From Ahrensia sp. (GTDB lineage Bacteria > Pseudomonadota > Alphaproteobacteria > Rhizobiales > Rhizobiaceae), in the NCBI GenBank assembly GCA_002698425.1, contig NZXU01000101.1:1-64000 (forward strand): a stretch of DNA of 64,000 bases, written 5' to 3'. Shown one piece after another: positions 1-12,064 of the stretch. Each line of letters starts with the position of its first letter. The stretch's first letter is position 1. The translations under genes and the position numbers were made by a program. The notes under the pieces are model-generated. The model saw only the letters and a program-made list of their open reading frames with translations, searched no databases and was not told where the DNA came from.

Positions 1-1121
1 CGAAACCGCGACGCTCGTCGACGACATCAAGCAGGCCATAAGCCTGCTGAGGAGGCATCTTTGACTGGGACGAGTCCGTCAAACGCCTAGAATACCTGAA
101 CTCCCGCGCCGAGGATCCCGACCTCTGGAACAATGCCGAGGAAGCGCAGAAGCTCATGCAGGAGCGTCAGCGCCTCGAGGACATGATCGGCGCCATCAAG
201 GGTTTCGACCAGACACTGGATGACAGCGTCGAACTCATCGCCATGGGCGAGGAGGAAGGCGACCAGGAAACGATCGCCGATGCCGAACAGGCGATCCGCG
301 ATATCCAGGAAGCGATCGACAAGCGTTCCGTCGAAGCGCTGTTGTCGGGCGAGGCCGATTCCAACGACACCTTCATGGAAATCCATTCCGGCGCCGGCGG
401 CACCGAGAGCCAGGACTGGGCGTCAATGCTGCTGCGCATGTATACGCGCTGGGCGGAGCGCCGTGGCTTCAAGGTCGAGGTGATGGAAGTCCAGGCCGGC
501 GAAGAGGCAGGGATCAAATCCGCGACGATCCAGGTCAAGGGACACAACGCCTATGGCTGGATGAAGACCGAGTCCGGCGTTCACCGGCTCGTGCGCATCT
601 CTCCCTACGATTCCAACGCGCGCCGGCACACCTCGTTTGCCTCGGCCTGGGTCTATCCGGTGATTGACGACTCGATCGACATCGAGGTCGCCGAGAGCGA
701 TTGCCGCATCGACACCTATCGCGCCTCGGGCGCGGGCGGCCAGCACGTCAACACGACAGACTCGGCTGTGCGCATCACCCATAACCCGACCGGCATCGTC
801 GTGCAGTGTCAGGCCGAACGCTCGCAGCACAAGAACCGGGCGAGGGCGTGGGACATGCTGCGTGCCCGTCTCTACGAGGAAGAGCTGAAGAAGCGCGAGG
901 CGGAAGCTAACGCGACCGAGGCGACCAAGACCGAGATCGGCTGGGGCCACCAGATCCGCTCCTACGTCCTGCAGCCCTATCAGCTGGTCAAGGATTTGCG
1001 CACCGGCGTCGAGTCGACGTCGCCATCAGACGTGCTCGACGGCGATCTCGACGAGTTCATGGAAGCCGCGCTCGCCCACCGCGTTCATGGCGGCGATGTC
1101 GAGGTCGAGGACGTCGACTGA
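1..1121 (+). CDS. prfB: Peptide chain release factor 2 (RF2), 5' end missing, with programmed +1 frameshift
   Basis: RF2 recognises UAA and UGA stop codons and triggers peptide release on the ribosome. The visible N-terminal piece is in frame 2 (from base 2) and ends at an in-frame TGA at 62-64. The rest continues in the +1 frame from GAC at 63 to the stop at 1119-1121. The peptidyl-hydrolase GGQ motif is at 735-743, in the context GAGGQHVN. The anticodon-like tripeptide is SPY (600-608), where E. coli RF2 has SPF. The C-terminal [12 protein letters not shown] segment is typical of class I release factors. The start lies upstream of the window. An open reading frame beginning at the internal ATG at 156 is only a part of this protein. 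A strong terminator follows directly. Confidence 0.97.
49..65 (+). promoter_or_regulatory. prfB: prfB programmed +1 frameshift site
   Basis: The sequence AGGAGG, three bases, then CTT TGA C reproduces the classic RF2 autoregulatory slip site. A Shine-Dalgarno-like AGGAGG (50-55) sits just before the slippery CTT (59-61) and the in-frame TGA (62-64). When RF2 is scarce the ribosome pauses at TGA and slips to read GAC in the +1 frame. The spacing matches the E. coli site. Reading across the slip joins LLRRHL to [13 protein letters not shown], which is normal RF2 sequence. Confidence 0.96.
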
Positions 1122-1148
1122 GCGATCACGATTTCTCTTTGGAAACCA

Positions 1149-1185
1149 CGAAATGGGGCGGCCGAAAGCCGCCCCATTTCGTTTT
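1149..1185 (+). terminator. Rho-independent terminator after prfB
   Basis: A perfect 14-bp stem (1149-1162 with 1168-1181) closes a CGAAA loop and is followed by TTTT. It lies 28 bases after the prfB stop and is the strongest intrinsic terminator in the window. Confidence 0.93.
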
Positions 1186-1351
1186 GTCAGGCTTTCTCCG
1201 GCGTGGGGCCGGATTTGTTGGAAAGTCCCAAGTTTCTGAAAAGGCAGGGGAATTCCAGAGAAACTCGCTCGAATCACCCTGTGACGCAATGCACAGAGGC
1301 GGAACCAAATGAGGGCTAGGTTCGTTTCACATCCTGACAAGGAGAGAAACA

Positions 1352-1672
1352 ATGGAACCGATCGTTGCTGTCATGCTGATACTTGGATGCGACCATTCGA
1401 TGATGGTCTGCCGCCAGTCCGCGCGCCCGGTCGAGCACTACGCCTCTGTCGAAAGCTGCGAAGCCGACAGGGATATCCAGGTCCGTTTCGTCGACGATTA
1501 CCCGATGGCCGTCGCCGAATGCATCAAGGTTCCGGCGCTGGACGCCGGCCAGAAGATCGTCATCGACTGGCGTCTCGACGCCACCAACGGCCTTCTCGCC
1601 GAAGCCCGCCTGCGCGACACCGGCCAAATGACCGCCGAAGCCTCCGTGCCGAGCGAGGCCGGCGGCGTCTGA
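1352..1672 (+). CDS. Small hypothetical protein, 106 aa
   Basis: This protein is not recognised. It begins with a short hydrophobic stretch (MEPIVAVMLILGC) that resembles a weak signal peptide or anchor. Four cysteines follow within about the first 55 residues (near positions 13, 19, 35 and 54), which suggests export and disulfides. The start ATG is preceded by AAGGAGAGAAACA, a good ribosome-binding site, so translation is likely. It stands alone between the prfB terminator and its own hairpin at 1714. The C-terminus is rich in Ala, Glu and Gly. Function unknown. Confidence 0.72.
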   Translation: MEPIVAVMLILGCDHSMMVCRQSARPVEHYASVESCEADRDIQVRFVDDYPMAVAECIKVPALDAGQKIVIDWRLDATNGLLAEARLRDTGQMTAEASVPSEAGGV

Positions 1673-1713
1673 ATACCCTATCTTCCTGACCTCCAATCAG
1701 AAGAAACGAGAAG

Positions 1714-1736
1714 GCCCGCTGAAATGCGGGCTTTTT
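1714..1736 (+). terminator. Intrinsic terminator after the 106-aa gene
   Basis: GCCCGC (1714-1719), a six-base loop and GCGGGC (1726-1731) are followed by TTTTT (1732-1736). It closes the transcription unit of the small gene at 1352-1672. Confidence 0.8.
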
Positions 1737-1837
1737 CGCGTCTGAAGTCGCCACGCTGCGGGTTGTCGGGGACTGGTCCAAATATGCCACTCCGCTGCTA
1801 CAGTGATCCCGAAACATCATGGCGAAAGGATCGGGCG

Positions 1838-2272
1838 ATGCAGGCCTATAGCAATTCATGGCAGTTCTGGGCGCTCCTCGCGGCGGTATTCGCGGCGATG
1901 ACGGCCATCTTCGCAAAAATCGGCGTCGAGAACGTCAATTCCAATTTCGCGACCTTCCTGCGCACCCTCGTCGTGGTCGCCGCCTTTGTCCCGTTATTGT
2001 GGTTCACCGGCGAATATCACGGCCTGTCGTCGCTTTCTTCCAAGACAATCCTCTTCCTTGTCCTGTCGGGCCTTGCGACCGGCGCGTCATGGCTTTGCTA
2101 TTTCCGGGCGCTGCAACTGGGACAGGCCGGGCAGGTCGCGCCGGTCGACAAGATGAGCGTCGTTTTCGTCGCCATTATCGGCGCGCTTTTCCTCGGCGAA
2201 CGTCTGTCGGTGACCGGCTGGAGCGGCGTCGCGCTGATCGCGGCGGGCGCGGGTCTGGTTGCCGTAGGGTGA
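1838..2272 (+). CDS. Single-domain EamA-family membrane transporter
   Basis: A 144-residue membrane protein with about five transmembrane helices, corresponding to one EamA half of a drug/metabolite transporter. Typical DMT proteins have two such domains, so this one probably works as a dimer, like small multidrug transporters. The signature area FRALQLGQAGQVAPVDK followed by a VFLGE-like segment (GALFLGERLS) marks the EamA fold. The ATG at 1838 is chosen because AAAGGA lies just upstream; an in-frame start at 1724 would add a non-hydrophobic leader that overlaps the preceding terminator. The substrate is unknown. Confidence 0.82.
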   Translation: MQAYSNSWQFWALLAAVFAAMTAIFAKIGVENVNSNFATFLRTLVVVAAFVPLLWFTGEYHGLSSLSSKTILFLVLSGLATGASWLCYFRALQLGQAGQVAPVDKMSVVFVAIIGALFLGERLSVTGWSGVALIAAGAGLVAVG

Positions 2273-2414
2273 CGGGACAAACGGCCGCAGTCTGGAATTG
2301 TTCTAATCTAAAGCGCATTGATATTCGTCAAATTCTCATGTGGCGAGAAGCGTAGCCTCCATCTCGCAGGTGCGAAATATTTCCTCCAATCGCCTGCGAA
2401 AACGAGGTGGGATT

Positions 2415-3473
2415 ATGAAACCCTTGATACGCACGATACTCTCGACGACGGTTGCTGCTCTTTGCCTGGCCGGGTCGGTGCGCGCCGATGAATTGCGCGA
2501 CACCGCGGTCGAGATTTTCAAGCCGCTGCCGTCGACCATTCCGGCCGTCGCCGACAATCCGATCACGCCCGAGAAGATCCAGCTCGGCAAGGCGCTGTTC
2601 TTCGATCCGCGCCTGTCGGCGTCCGGCGTCTTTTCCTGCAATTCATGCCACAACCTGGCGACCGGCGGTGACGACAATCTGGAAACCTCGATCGGTCATG
2701 GCTGGCAAAAGGGCCCGCGCAACGCGCCGACGGCGCTGAACGCGGTCTTCAACATCGCCCAGTTCTGGGACGGCCGCGCCGAGGATCTGAAGGCGCAGGC
2801 GAAGGGTCCCGTGCAGGCGGGCGTCGAAATGGCCAACACCCCGGAAAACGTCGTCGTCACGCTGAAATCCATGCCGCAATATATCGACTGGTTCGAGGCG
2901 GCCTTTCCGGGCGAAGACGATCCCGTCAGTTTCGACAATATGGCCAGGGCGATCGAGGCCTTCGAGGCAACGCTGCTTACCCCGTCGCCCTTCGACGCCT
3001 GGCTCAATGGCGACGACGGCGCCATGTCGGACGACCAGAAGGCCGGCCTGCAGGCCTTCATGGACAAGGGCTGCACCGCTTGCCACAACGGTATCAATGT
3101 CGGCGGGCATGACTACTATCCGTTCGGACTGATCGAGAAGCCGGGCGCGGACGTCTTGCCCGAAGGCGACAAGGGCCGCTTCGCGGTGACCGAGACTGTG
3201 GACGACGAATATGTCTTCCGCGCCGCGCCGCTGCGCAACATCGCGCTCACCGCGCCCTATTTCCACTCCGGCAAGGTCTGGGATCTCAAGGTCGCGGTGC
3301 AGATCATGAGCGAATCGCAGCTCGGCGAGGAACTGAGCGACGAGGAAGCCGACCAGATCGTCGCGTTTCTCGACTCGCTGACGGGCGACATGCCCGAGAT
3401 CACGTACCCGATACTGCCGGCGGAAACGGGGGATACACCGCGTCCGACCGCCGAGATCGTGCCATCCGAATAA
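2415..3473 (+). CDS. Di-haem cytochrome c peroxidase, periplasmic
   Basis: A 352-residue periplasmic peroxidase that would reduce hydrogen peroxide using electrons from a c-type cytochrome. A signal peptide (MKPLIRTILS...AGSVRA) precedes the mature protein. Two haem c motifs are visible: CNSCH (about residues 75-79) and CTACH (about 220-224), the two-domain CcpA/MacA arrangement. The segments LGKALFFDPRLS and APYFHSGKVWDL are family hallmarks. The start at 2415 is preferred over an upstream in-frame ATG at 2340 because it gives the signal peptide and has GAGGTGGG just upstream. The gene is monocistronic, closed by a hairpin at 3507. It could equally be called a MauG/CcpA-type peroxidase. Confidence 0.93.
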   Translation: MKPLIRTILSTTVAALCLAGSVRADELRDTAVEIFKPLPSTIPAVADNPITPEKIQLGKALFFDPRLSASGVFSCNSCHNLATGGDDNLETSIGHGWQKGPRNAPTALNAVFNIAQFWDGRAEDLKAQAKGPVQAGVEMANTPENVVVTLKSMPQYIDWFEAAFPGEDDPVSFDNMARAIEAFEATLLTPSPFDAWLNGDDGAMSDDQKAGLQAFMDKGCTACHNGINVGGHDYYPFGLIEKPGADVLPEGDKGRFAVTETVDDEYVFRAAPLRNIALTAPYFHSGKVWDLKVAVQIMSESQLGEELSDEEADQIVAFLDSLTGDMPEITYPILPAETGDTPRPTAEIVPSE

Positions 3474-3506
3474 ATCCTTCCGGCCAAATTCTCCGATGGA
3501 TGGAAG

Positions 3507-3535
3507 ACGGGGCGCTCCGGCGCCCCGTTGTCTTT
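3507..3535 (+). terminator. Terminator between the peroxidase and crp-type genes
   Basis: A 9-bp perfect stem (3507-3515 with 3520-3528) with a TCCG loop is followed by TGTCTTT. It sits between two convergent genes and could act on both strands, though the T-rich tail is on the plus strand. Confidence 0.8.
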
Positions 3536-3582
3536 CAGGGGGTATGCCATCGGCGGATCGATCCAGGCGGAATGGCGTACCT

Positions 3583-4278
3583 CTATTCGGCGCCGGCGTT
3601 CCAGCCTTCCGACAATCTGCGATTGAGTTCGTTCATGTCGGCGAGGATCAGCCCGCCGCGCGAACGCTCGACGACGTTTTCGCGTTCCATCTTCGCGATT
3701 TCGCGGCTGACGACCTCGCGCCGGCAGCCGATCCGCTCTGCCAGCTCCAGCTGGATCGGCGGCGGCGAGATGATGCGCTGCTGGTCATGACCCTTACGCG
3801 GCTTCGACAGCCGGATCAGTTCCGAATAAAGCCGGTACTTGGCCGGAAGGAAGGCGTGTTCGGCAAGCCGCGTATTGAGCGAGCGGATCAGGATCGCCAT
3901 CGAGCGCATGAGTTGCAGCGCCACGTCCGGCGAATCGCGCAGGATCGACAGGAAAAGCGATTGCGGCACGGTCACCACGCGCGTACGCGTCATCGCCGTG
4001 ACGTTCGCGGAGCGCGTCGTCGAACTGTCGATCGCCGCCATTTCTCCGAAAAATTCGCCATCGGCGAATTCGCCGAGAATCACCTCGCGCCCCGTCGCGA
4101 TGCGCAGGATGACCCGCACGCGGCCGGACTGGATCAGGAAAAGATTGTGGCTAGGGTCGTCGAAGTCGAGCACCAGCTCGTTCTCGCCGTAGTCATTCGT
4201 CCGCACCATGGTGGAAAAACGCTTGTCCTGCTCGTCCGTGAGGGCGGCAAACAGGGAGAAGGATTTCAAGGAGACCAT
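3583..4278 (-). CDS. Crp/Fnr-family transcriptional regulator
   Basis: A 231-residue regulator with an N-terminal cyclic-nucleotide-binding-like beta barrel (about residues 10-125, with GEFADGEFFGEMAAID in the phosphate-binding-cassette position) and a C-terminal winged helix. The recognition helix is near residues 175-195 (LAERIGCRREVVSREIAKME), with the RREVVSR pattern of Crp-type proteins. No N-terminal cysteine cluster is present, so it is not an oxygen-sensing Fnr. The effector is unknown; the PBC region retains GE but cAMP binding cannot be judged by eye. It is convergent with the peroxidase gene and transcribed alone. Confidence 0.9.
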   Translation of the reverse strand: MVSLKSFSLFAALTDEQDKRFSTMVRTNDYGENELVLDFDDPSHNLFLIQSGRVRVILRIATGREVILGEFADGEFFGEMAAIDSSTTRSANVTAMTRTRVVTVPQSLFLSILRDSPDVALQLMRSMAILIRSLNTRLAEHAFLPAKYRLYSELIRLSKPRKGHDQQRIISPPPIQLELAERIGCRREVVSREIAKMERENVVERSRGGLILADMNELNRRLSEGWNAGAE

Positions 4279-4348
4279 CGGTGTGTCCGGTCGGCTGGGG
4301 AAAGGTGAAGTGTTATGGTTGCACTTCTTTCCGCCGTGTCAAGCGGAA

Positions 4349-4374
4349 CCCCGGAAGCCTTGCGGCTTCCGGGG
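4349..4374 (-). terminator. Hairpin terminator after the BA14K gene
   Basis: An 11-bp perfect stem (4349-4359 with 4364-4374) with a four-base loop lies downstream of the BA14K stop and upstream of the Crp-type gene, both on the minus strand. The T-tract is weak, so termination may be partial. Confidence 0.6.
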
Positions 4375-4432
4375 CGGGAACGGGAGACGTCGGGCGGGGC
4401 ATTTAACCGGCGCCTCCCCGGAGCGGATCGCC

Positions 4433-4891
4433 TCAGTAGTAGGGCGAAATGCAGGGTTTGCGGTATCCGGAGAAGGACATGAAGGAATTGTCCTCCATCC
4501 GGTAGCTCTTGTACTTGTTGAAGCACCAGCTGTAGTGGGCGTTCGCATCGCTGCTATCTTCCACGATCACGGTCTTCTGGTTGGCCGCGCTGACGAGGGC
4601 CGCGCCGGCGACGATACCGAGGCCGATGGCGGCCGCCGTGCCGGCGTTGAAGCCCGAAGACGGGGCCGGTGCGGGCGGCGGCGTCGGGTCTGCCGGCGGC
4701 GTCTTGAAGCTGGGGCCGCAGAGCACGGGATTGGCGCAGGGGCCGGGCAGCTTGGGCTGGATTTTGCCGGTCAGGCCCGGCTTGAACATCTGGTCGGCGC
4801 TGGCGGTGGCGACAGGAACGATACCGGTGGTCAGCAGCGTGGCGGCCGTTGCGATGGCGGCGACGGTGCTCTTCAGGCTGGTCGTTTTCAT
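4433..4891 (-). CDS. BA14K-family secreted protein
   Basis: A 152-residue exported protein. It has a signal peptide (MKTTSLKSTVAAIATAATLL, cleaved near TASA-DQ), then a proline-rich spacer (PPADPTPPPAPAPS), a hydrophobic glycine/alanine segment (GTAAAIGLGIVAGAALVSAA) that could span the membrane, and a C-terminal BA14K domain. The domain shows the HYSWCFNKYKSYR...GYRKPCISPYY pattern, with the two conserved cysteines. BA14K was described in Brucella as an immunoreactive protein with lectin-like activity; the role here is unknown. The ATG at 4891 has GAGGAAAC upstream; a longer in-frame start at 5065 lacks the signal peptide at its N-terminus. Confidence 0.88.
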   Translation of the reverse strand: MKTTSLKSTVAAIATAATLLTTGIVPVATASADQMFKPGLTGKIQPKLPGPCANPVLCGPSFKTPPADPTPPPAPAPSSGFNAGTAAAIGLGIVAGAALVSAANQKTVIVEDSSDANAHYSWCFNKYKSYRMEDNSFMSFSGYRKPCISPYY

Positions 4892-4979
4892 CTCGAGTTT
4901 CCTCTTTGCGGGGCCGCCCTGCATTTGGCGGCGTTGAGGAAAAGCTAGACGAGGCCGGCCCGCGTCGATGTGCGTTCGG

Positions 4980-5924
4980 TCACACCGTGAAACCGATGGG
5001 CTTTTTCCGGCCGCCTGCCGCGACGTCGGAAGCGATGCGGGCGGCCAGCCGCGCATTGTTTTCAACTAGCGCGATATTGGTCTTCAGGCTGCGGCCTTCG
5101 GTGATATCGAGGATGCGCTGCAGCAGCCACGGCGTAACCGCCTTGCCGGCGACGGCGGCCTTTGCGGCCTCGGCGACGGCCCGCTCGATGACCGCATTCA
5201 TTTCGGCCGCCGGGATCTCGTCGGCTTCCGGCACGGGATTGGCGACCAGCACGCCGCCATGGCCGAAACCCGCCAGTTCGCGGCGCGCGGCCATGAAGCC
5301 GGCGATCGCTTCGCAATCGTCGAGCCTCAGCGGCGCAGCGAGGCCCGATTCGCGCGACCAGAAGGCCGGGAAGTCGTCCTGTCCGTAGGCAATGACGGGT
5401 ACGCCATGCGTCTCCAGCACCTCCAGCGTCTTCGGTACGTCGAGGATCGCCTTCGCGCCCGCGCAGACGACCGTTACCGGCGTGCGCGCCAGTTCGCCGA
5501 GATCGGCGGAGATGTCGAAACTCTCTTCCGCGCCGCGATGCACGCCGCCTATTCCGCCGGTGGCGAAAACCGCGATGCCGGCCCTATGCGCCGCCATCAT
5601 CGTGGCGGCGACCGTCGTGCCGCCGGTCAGTCCCTGCGCCATGGCGAAGGCGAGGTCGGCGCGCGACAGTTTCAGCGGCGCCTGCGCCTGCGCCAGCGTT
5701 TCCGCCTGTTGTTCGTCGAGCCCGACATGCAGCGTTCCGCCGATCACGGCGATCGTCGCAGGCACCGCGCCGTTTTCGCGGATGATCGCCTCTACCGACC
5801 GCGCCATGGCGAGATTGTCGGGATAGGGCATGCCATGGGTGATGATCGTCGATTCCAGTGCGACGACCGCGTTGCCGTCCGCCAGCGCTTCGGCGACGTC
5901 GGGCGATGTTTCAATGGCGATCAC
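4980..5924 (-). CDS. psuG: Pseudouridine-5'-phosphate glycosidase
   Basis: A 314-residue enzyme that splits pseudouridine 5'-phosphate into uracil and ribose 5-phosphate, releasing the C-nucleoside from RNA turnover. Family hallmarks include ALESTIITHGMPYPDN near the N-terminus, GGTTVAATM, ATGGIGGVHRG and a C-terminal NIALVENNA segment. The start is set at GTG 5924: it overlaps the stop of the kinase gene as GTGA, with AGGAAGG about 8 bases upstream, whereas the ATG at 5966 lies inside the kinase gene. Translational coupling with the kinase is therefore likely. The pair forms the standard psuK-psuG catabolic unit, with no dedicated transporter next to it. Confidence 0.93.
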   Translation of the reverse strand: MIAIETSPDVAEALADGNAVVALESTIITHGMPYPDNLAMARSVEAIIRENGAVPATIAVIGGTLHVGLDEQQAETLAQAQAPLKLSRADLAFAMAQGLTGGTTVAATMMAAHRAGIAVFATGGIGGVHRGAEESFDISADLGELARTPVTVVCAGAKAILDVPKTLEVLETHGVPVIAYGQDDFPAFWSRESGLAAPLRLDDCEAIAGFMAARRELAGFGHGGVLVANPVPEADEIPAAEMNAVIERAVAEAAKAAVAGKAVTPWLLQRILDITEGRSLKTNIALVENNARLAARIASDVAAGGRKKPIGFTV

Positions 5925-6916
5925 GTTGCGCCTTCCTCTTTTCGTTGCATTTGCCGGATCGTGCATGCGGCGCGGATCGCTTCCGGCTCCGGCCCGGAAA
6001 GATCCTCCGCCACCGGCCCTTCCGTGCGCAGCGTCATCTGCGCCGCCGCGATACCGAACCGCACGGCGCCGGCAAGCGAAAGGTCCGGATTGCCGAGAAC
6101 CGCATGGATCGTCGCCCCGGCCAGCGCGTCGCCCGCGCCGGTGACATCGGCGACGGCGTCAAGCGCGGGCGGGTCGACTTCCTGGCGCGCGTCCGCGTCC
6201 AGTACGAGGACGGGTCCGGCTCCGCCGGTGACGATTGCGCGCGTGAAGCCGAGGGCCGCCAGCCCCTCCAGTCCAGGCGCGTCGCGGTCCTCGCCTGTCA
6301 GGGCCTTCATTTCGCGCCTGTTCATGAACACCGTGTCGATGCGTCCGGCAATTGCGGTGAGGCGCGATACCTTGGCCGGCGAGATCGCGATGGCGAAGAC
6401 CGGGCCCGTGGCGCGTCTTGCAGCGGCCTCAAGGCCGGCAACGGGCAGATTGGCGTCGACCAGGACCGCCTCCGCCGAGGCGATTGCGTCCCGAAGCGCC
6501 TTTCGGCGCAATTGCCGGGGCAGGGCGGTCTCGTAAATCTCCATGTCGGCGAGCCCGGCGATCTGTTCGCCGCTGTGATCGAGGATCGCCGTGTAGCTCG
6601 CGGTGCGTCTGTCGAGGAAAACCGCCGAAAGATCGTCCAGGCCGGCGGTCTCGATCGTGTCCGCGACAATGGCGCCGTCATGGTCGCCGCCCCGCGCAGA
6701 GATCAGAGCGACGGGACCGGCGCCGGCGAGCCGGGCCGTGCGCAACGCATTGAGCGCGCCGCCGCCGACAGTCGCGACAAGCCGCCCGGGATTGGACGCG
6801 CCGGCATGATACGGGCCGGCTATATGGCCGATCCGGTCCATATGCGCGCCGCCGATGCCGAGCAGCATCCACCTTCTTGCGCTGTCTTCTGTCACGATGG
6901 CGTTCTTCGCTCCCAA
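5921..6916 (-). CDS. psuK: PfkB-family carbohydrate kinase, probable pseudouridine kinase
   Basis: A 331-residue (from TTG 6916) ribokinase-fold enzyme that would phosphorylate pseudouridine at the 5' position. The C-terminal PfkB signature is clear (DVTGAGDALAG, with the catalytic Asp), and the N-terminal GGAHMDRIG...GGGALNALRTARLAG region binds the sugar. The specific assignment rests on its 4-base overlap with the glycosidase gene. The start is uncertain: TTG 6916, GTG 6895 and ATG 6868 are in frame. The ATG start gives the usual MLLGIGGAH N-terminus but with a closely spaced AAGAAGG; GGGAG lies upstream of the GTG. A ribosomal site cannot decide this. Confidence 0.88.
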   Translation of the reverse strand: MGAKNAIVTEDSARRWMLLGIGGAHMDRIGHIAGPYHAGASNPGRLVATVGGGALNALRTARLAGAGPVALISARGGDHDGAIVADTIETAGLDDLSAVFLDRRTASYTAILDHSGEQIAGLADMEIYETALPRQLRRKALRDAIASAEAVLVDANLPVAGLEAAARRATGPVFAIAISPAKVSRLTAIAGRIDTVFMNRREMKALTGEDRDAPGLEGLAALGFTRAIVTGGAGPVLVLDADARQEVDPPALDAVADVTGAGDALAGATIHAVLGNPDLSLAGAVRFGIAAAQMTLRTEGPVAEDLSGPEPEAIRAACTIRQMQRKEEGAT

Positions 6917-7014
6917 TGGCCGGCATGGTCAATGCCGGAAGAATCAGGCCAAGGTCAATCGCGACATCGGCGCTTTCCGTGTCGCAAGGGGATGCACCCG
7001 CAAGTCCACGGGCG

Positions 7015-7094
7015 GAACATAAACAAAACGAATTTGGAATATGTAATATTTTCAGTGCGTTGACCGGATTGCAAAACCGGAACAAATCGCGTAC
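7015..7094 (+). promoter_or_regulatory. Candidate LexA (SOS) sites upstream of recA
   Basis: The alphaproteobacterial LexA site is GAAC/GTTC-N7-GAAC/GTTC. Two one-mismatch candidates precede recA: GAAC-N7-GTAC at 7080-7094 and GAAC-N7-AAAC at 7015-7029. Neither is perfect. A possible -35 TTGACC is at 7060-7065, which would place the second site near the transcription start. Regulation by LexA is expected for recA but the exact operator is inferred. Confidence 0.4.
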
Positions 7095-7157
7095 AAACGA
7101 ATGGGAGAATTTGCAGTTTGCGCCCCGTGCGGCGATAACCTAAGGGTGAGGGACAAG

Positions 7158-8237
<1,080 letters not shown>

Positions 8238-8273
8238 GACCGGCGGCGATACTCCACTGTTTGGCAGGTTTTG

Positions 8274-8304
8274 GCCCGGCGTCCCGACAGGATGCCGGGC
8301 TTTC
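8274..8304 (+). terminator. Terminator between recA and alaS
   Basis: GCCCGGC (8274-8280) pairs with GCCGGGC (8294-8300), and the inner GTCC/GGAT extends the stem with one G-U pair. TTTCGCTT follows. It separates recA from alaS. Confidence 0.8.
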
Positions 8305-8412
8305 GCTTGATTGGAGCTTCGGCTTTACCGATATGCTGGACAGAACGCGTCCGGATTGAGTAAGGCAGTGGCCTTTCCGGAGCATTCCCACGCTCTTTGC
8401 AGGCAGGACTTC

Positions 8413-11069
<2,657 letters not shown>

Positions 11070-11073
<4 letters not shown>

Positions 11074-11681
11074 CCGGCCTTTCCGGCGGCCCTGATCCGC
11101 CGGATCCGCGTCAGCAACTGCCAGCCGAGAATGACCGTGATCGCGCCTGCGCCGATCATCCAGGCGGCGTTGGCGACGATGTCCGCGATCTTGCCGATGG
11201 AGCCGGCAAACAGCGCGCCGAGCGAGAGATAACCGCCGATCCAGATCACTTCGCCGGCAATGTCGGCGAAGGTGAAACGGTGGAGCGGGTGCAGCGACAG
11301 GCCGCTGGTCAGGTTGACATAGGGTCCGACCGGGCTGAACAGCCAGCGCGACAGGAAGATCGATCCGTCGCCCCATTTGCGCGTCAGCGCCTCGGCTTTG
11401 TCGAGACCGCCGCTGAGTTTCGGCCATCGGCCGAGATTGTCGCGCATCGCTGCGCCGGCAAAGCGGCCGGTCGCATAACCGGCATGGTCTCCCATCACCG
11501 CGCCCGCCAGCGCCCATGCAAAAATCTGCCAGAAAGACAGATCGCCATTTGCTTGCAGCGCGCCAGCCGTCAGCAGAAGGATGGAGGTCGGCAGAGGGAT
11601 GCCGAACTGGCCGGCGGCGACGATGACGAAAAGGGCCGGTGCGCCATAGACCGAAAAGATCGAGAGGATCGTCTCGGTCAT
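11070..11681 (-). CDS. DedA-family membrane protein
   Basis: A 203-residue inner-membrane protein with about five hydrophobic segments and the DedA (SNARE-associated/VTT) core: [17 protein letters not shown] near residues 24-40 and the later [19 protein letters not shown] motif with the conserved arginine. DedA proteins of this type flip undecaprenyl phosphate or phospholipids and support envelope and membrane-potential homeostasis. The substrate here is not determinable. Its start overlaps the end of the 118-aa gene upstream by 4 bases (ATGA), so the two are co-translated. It ends tail-to-tail with alaS. Confidence 0.9.
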
Positions 11682-12034
11682 TTTTCGCGCGCGGCCTCGT
11701 TGACGCCTTCGGCCTGCAGCGCCTCGTTCACCTGCCGGATCAACTCTTCGGCCGGTACGCCCCTGTCCGCGGCGATCCGTCCGATCGGGCGGCGGTCATG
11801 CCGGTCCGGATCGAGGCCGAGCGATTTGCGGACAGTCTCTATGTCGACGCGATAGGATTTCGCAACGTAACCGGCCGACATCCAGCCGGCGACGGGCACG
11901 TTCTGGTGGTTTGACCAGTAGATGAGGAACGCTGTCGTGCGGATTCCGAAGACAACTGTCAGGGAAAGGGCGACCGCGAATGCGATCACCAGAAGCTTAT
12001 TGGAGCGCCAGAGGGTGCGAATCGTTTCGTTCAA
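11678..12034 (-). CDS. Hypothetical single-pass membrane protein upstream of dedA
   Basis: A 118-residue protein with one clear transmembrane segment (about residues 13-40, LLVIAFAVALSLTVVFGIRTT) and a soluble C-terminal part. The soluble part contains a short helical repeat-like pattern (SYRVDIETVRKSLGLDP and GRIAADRGVPAEELIRQVNEAL) resembling the small helical motifs found in other predicted membrane-associated proteins of alphaproteobacteria. Function unknown. The 4-base overlap with the DedA gene argues for joint function or at least translational coupling. Confidence 0.78.
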   Translation of the reverse strand: MNETIRTLWRSNKLLVIAFAVALSLTVVFGIRTTAFLIYWSNHQNVPVAGWMSAGYVAKSYRVDIETVRKSLGLDPDRHDRRPIGRIAADRGVPAEELIRQVNEALQAEGVNEAAREK

Positions 12035-12064
12035 ACCGCCCCTCCGGCCAATGTCAGTCCGGCG

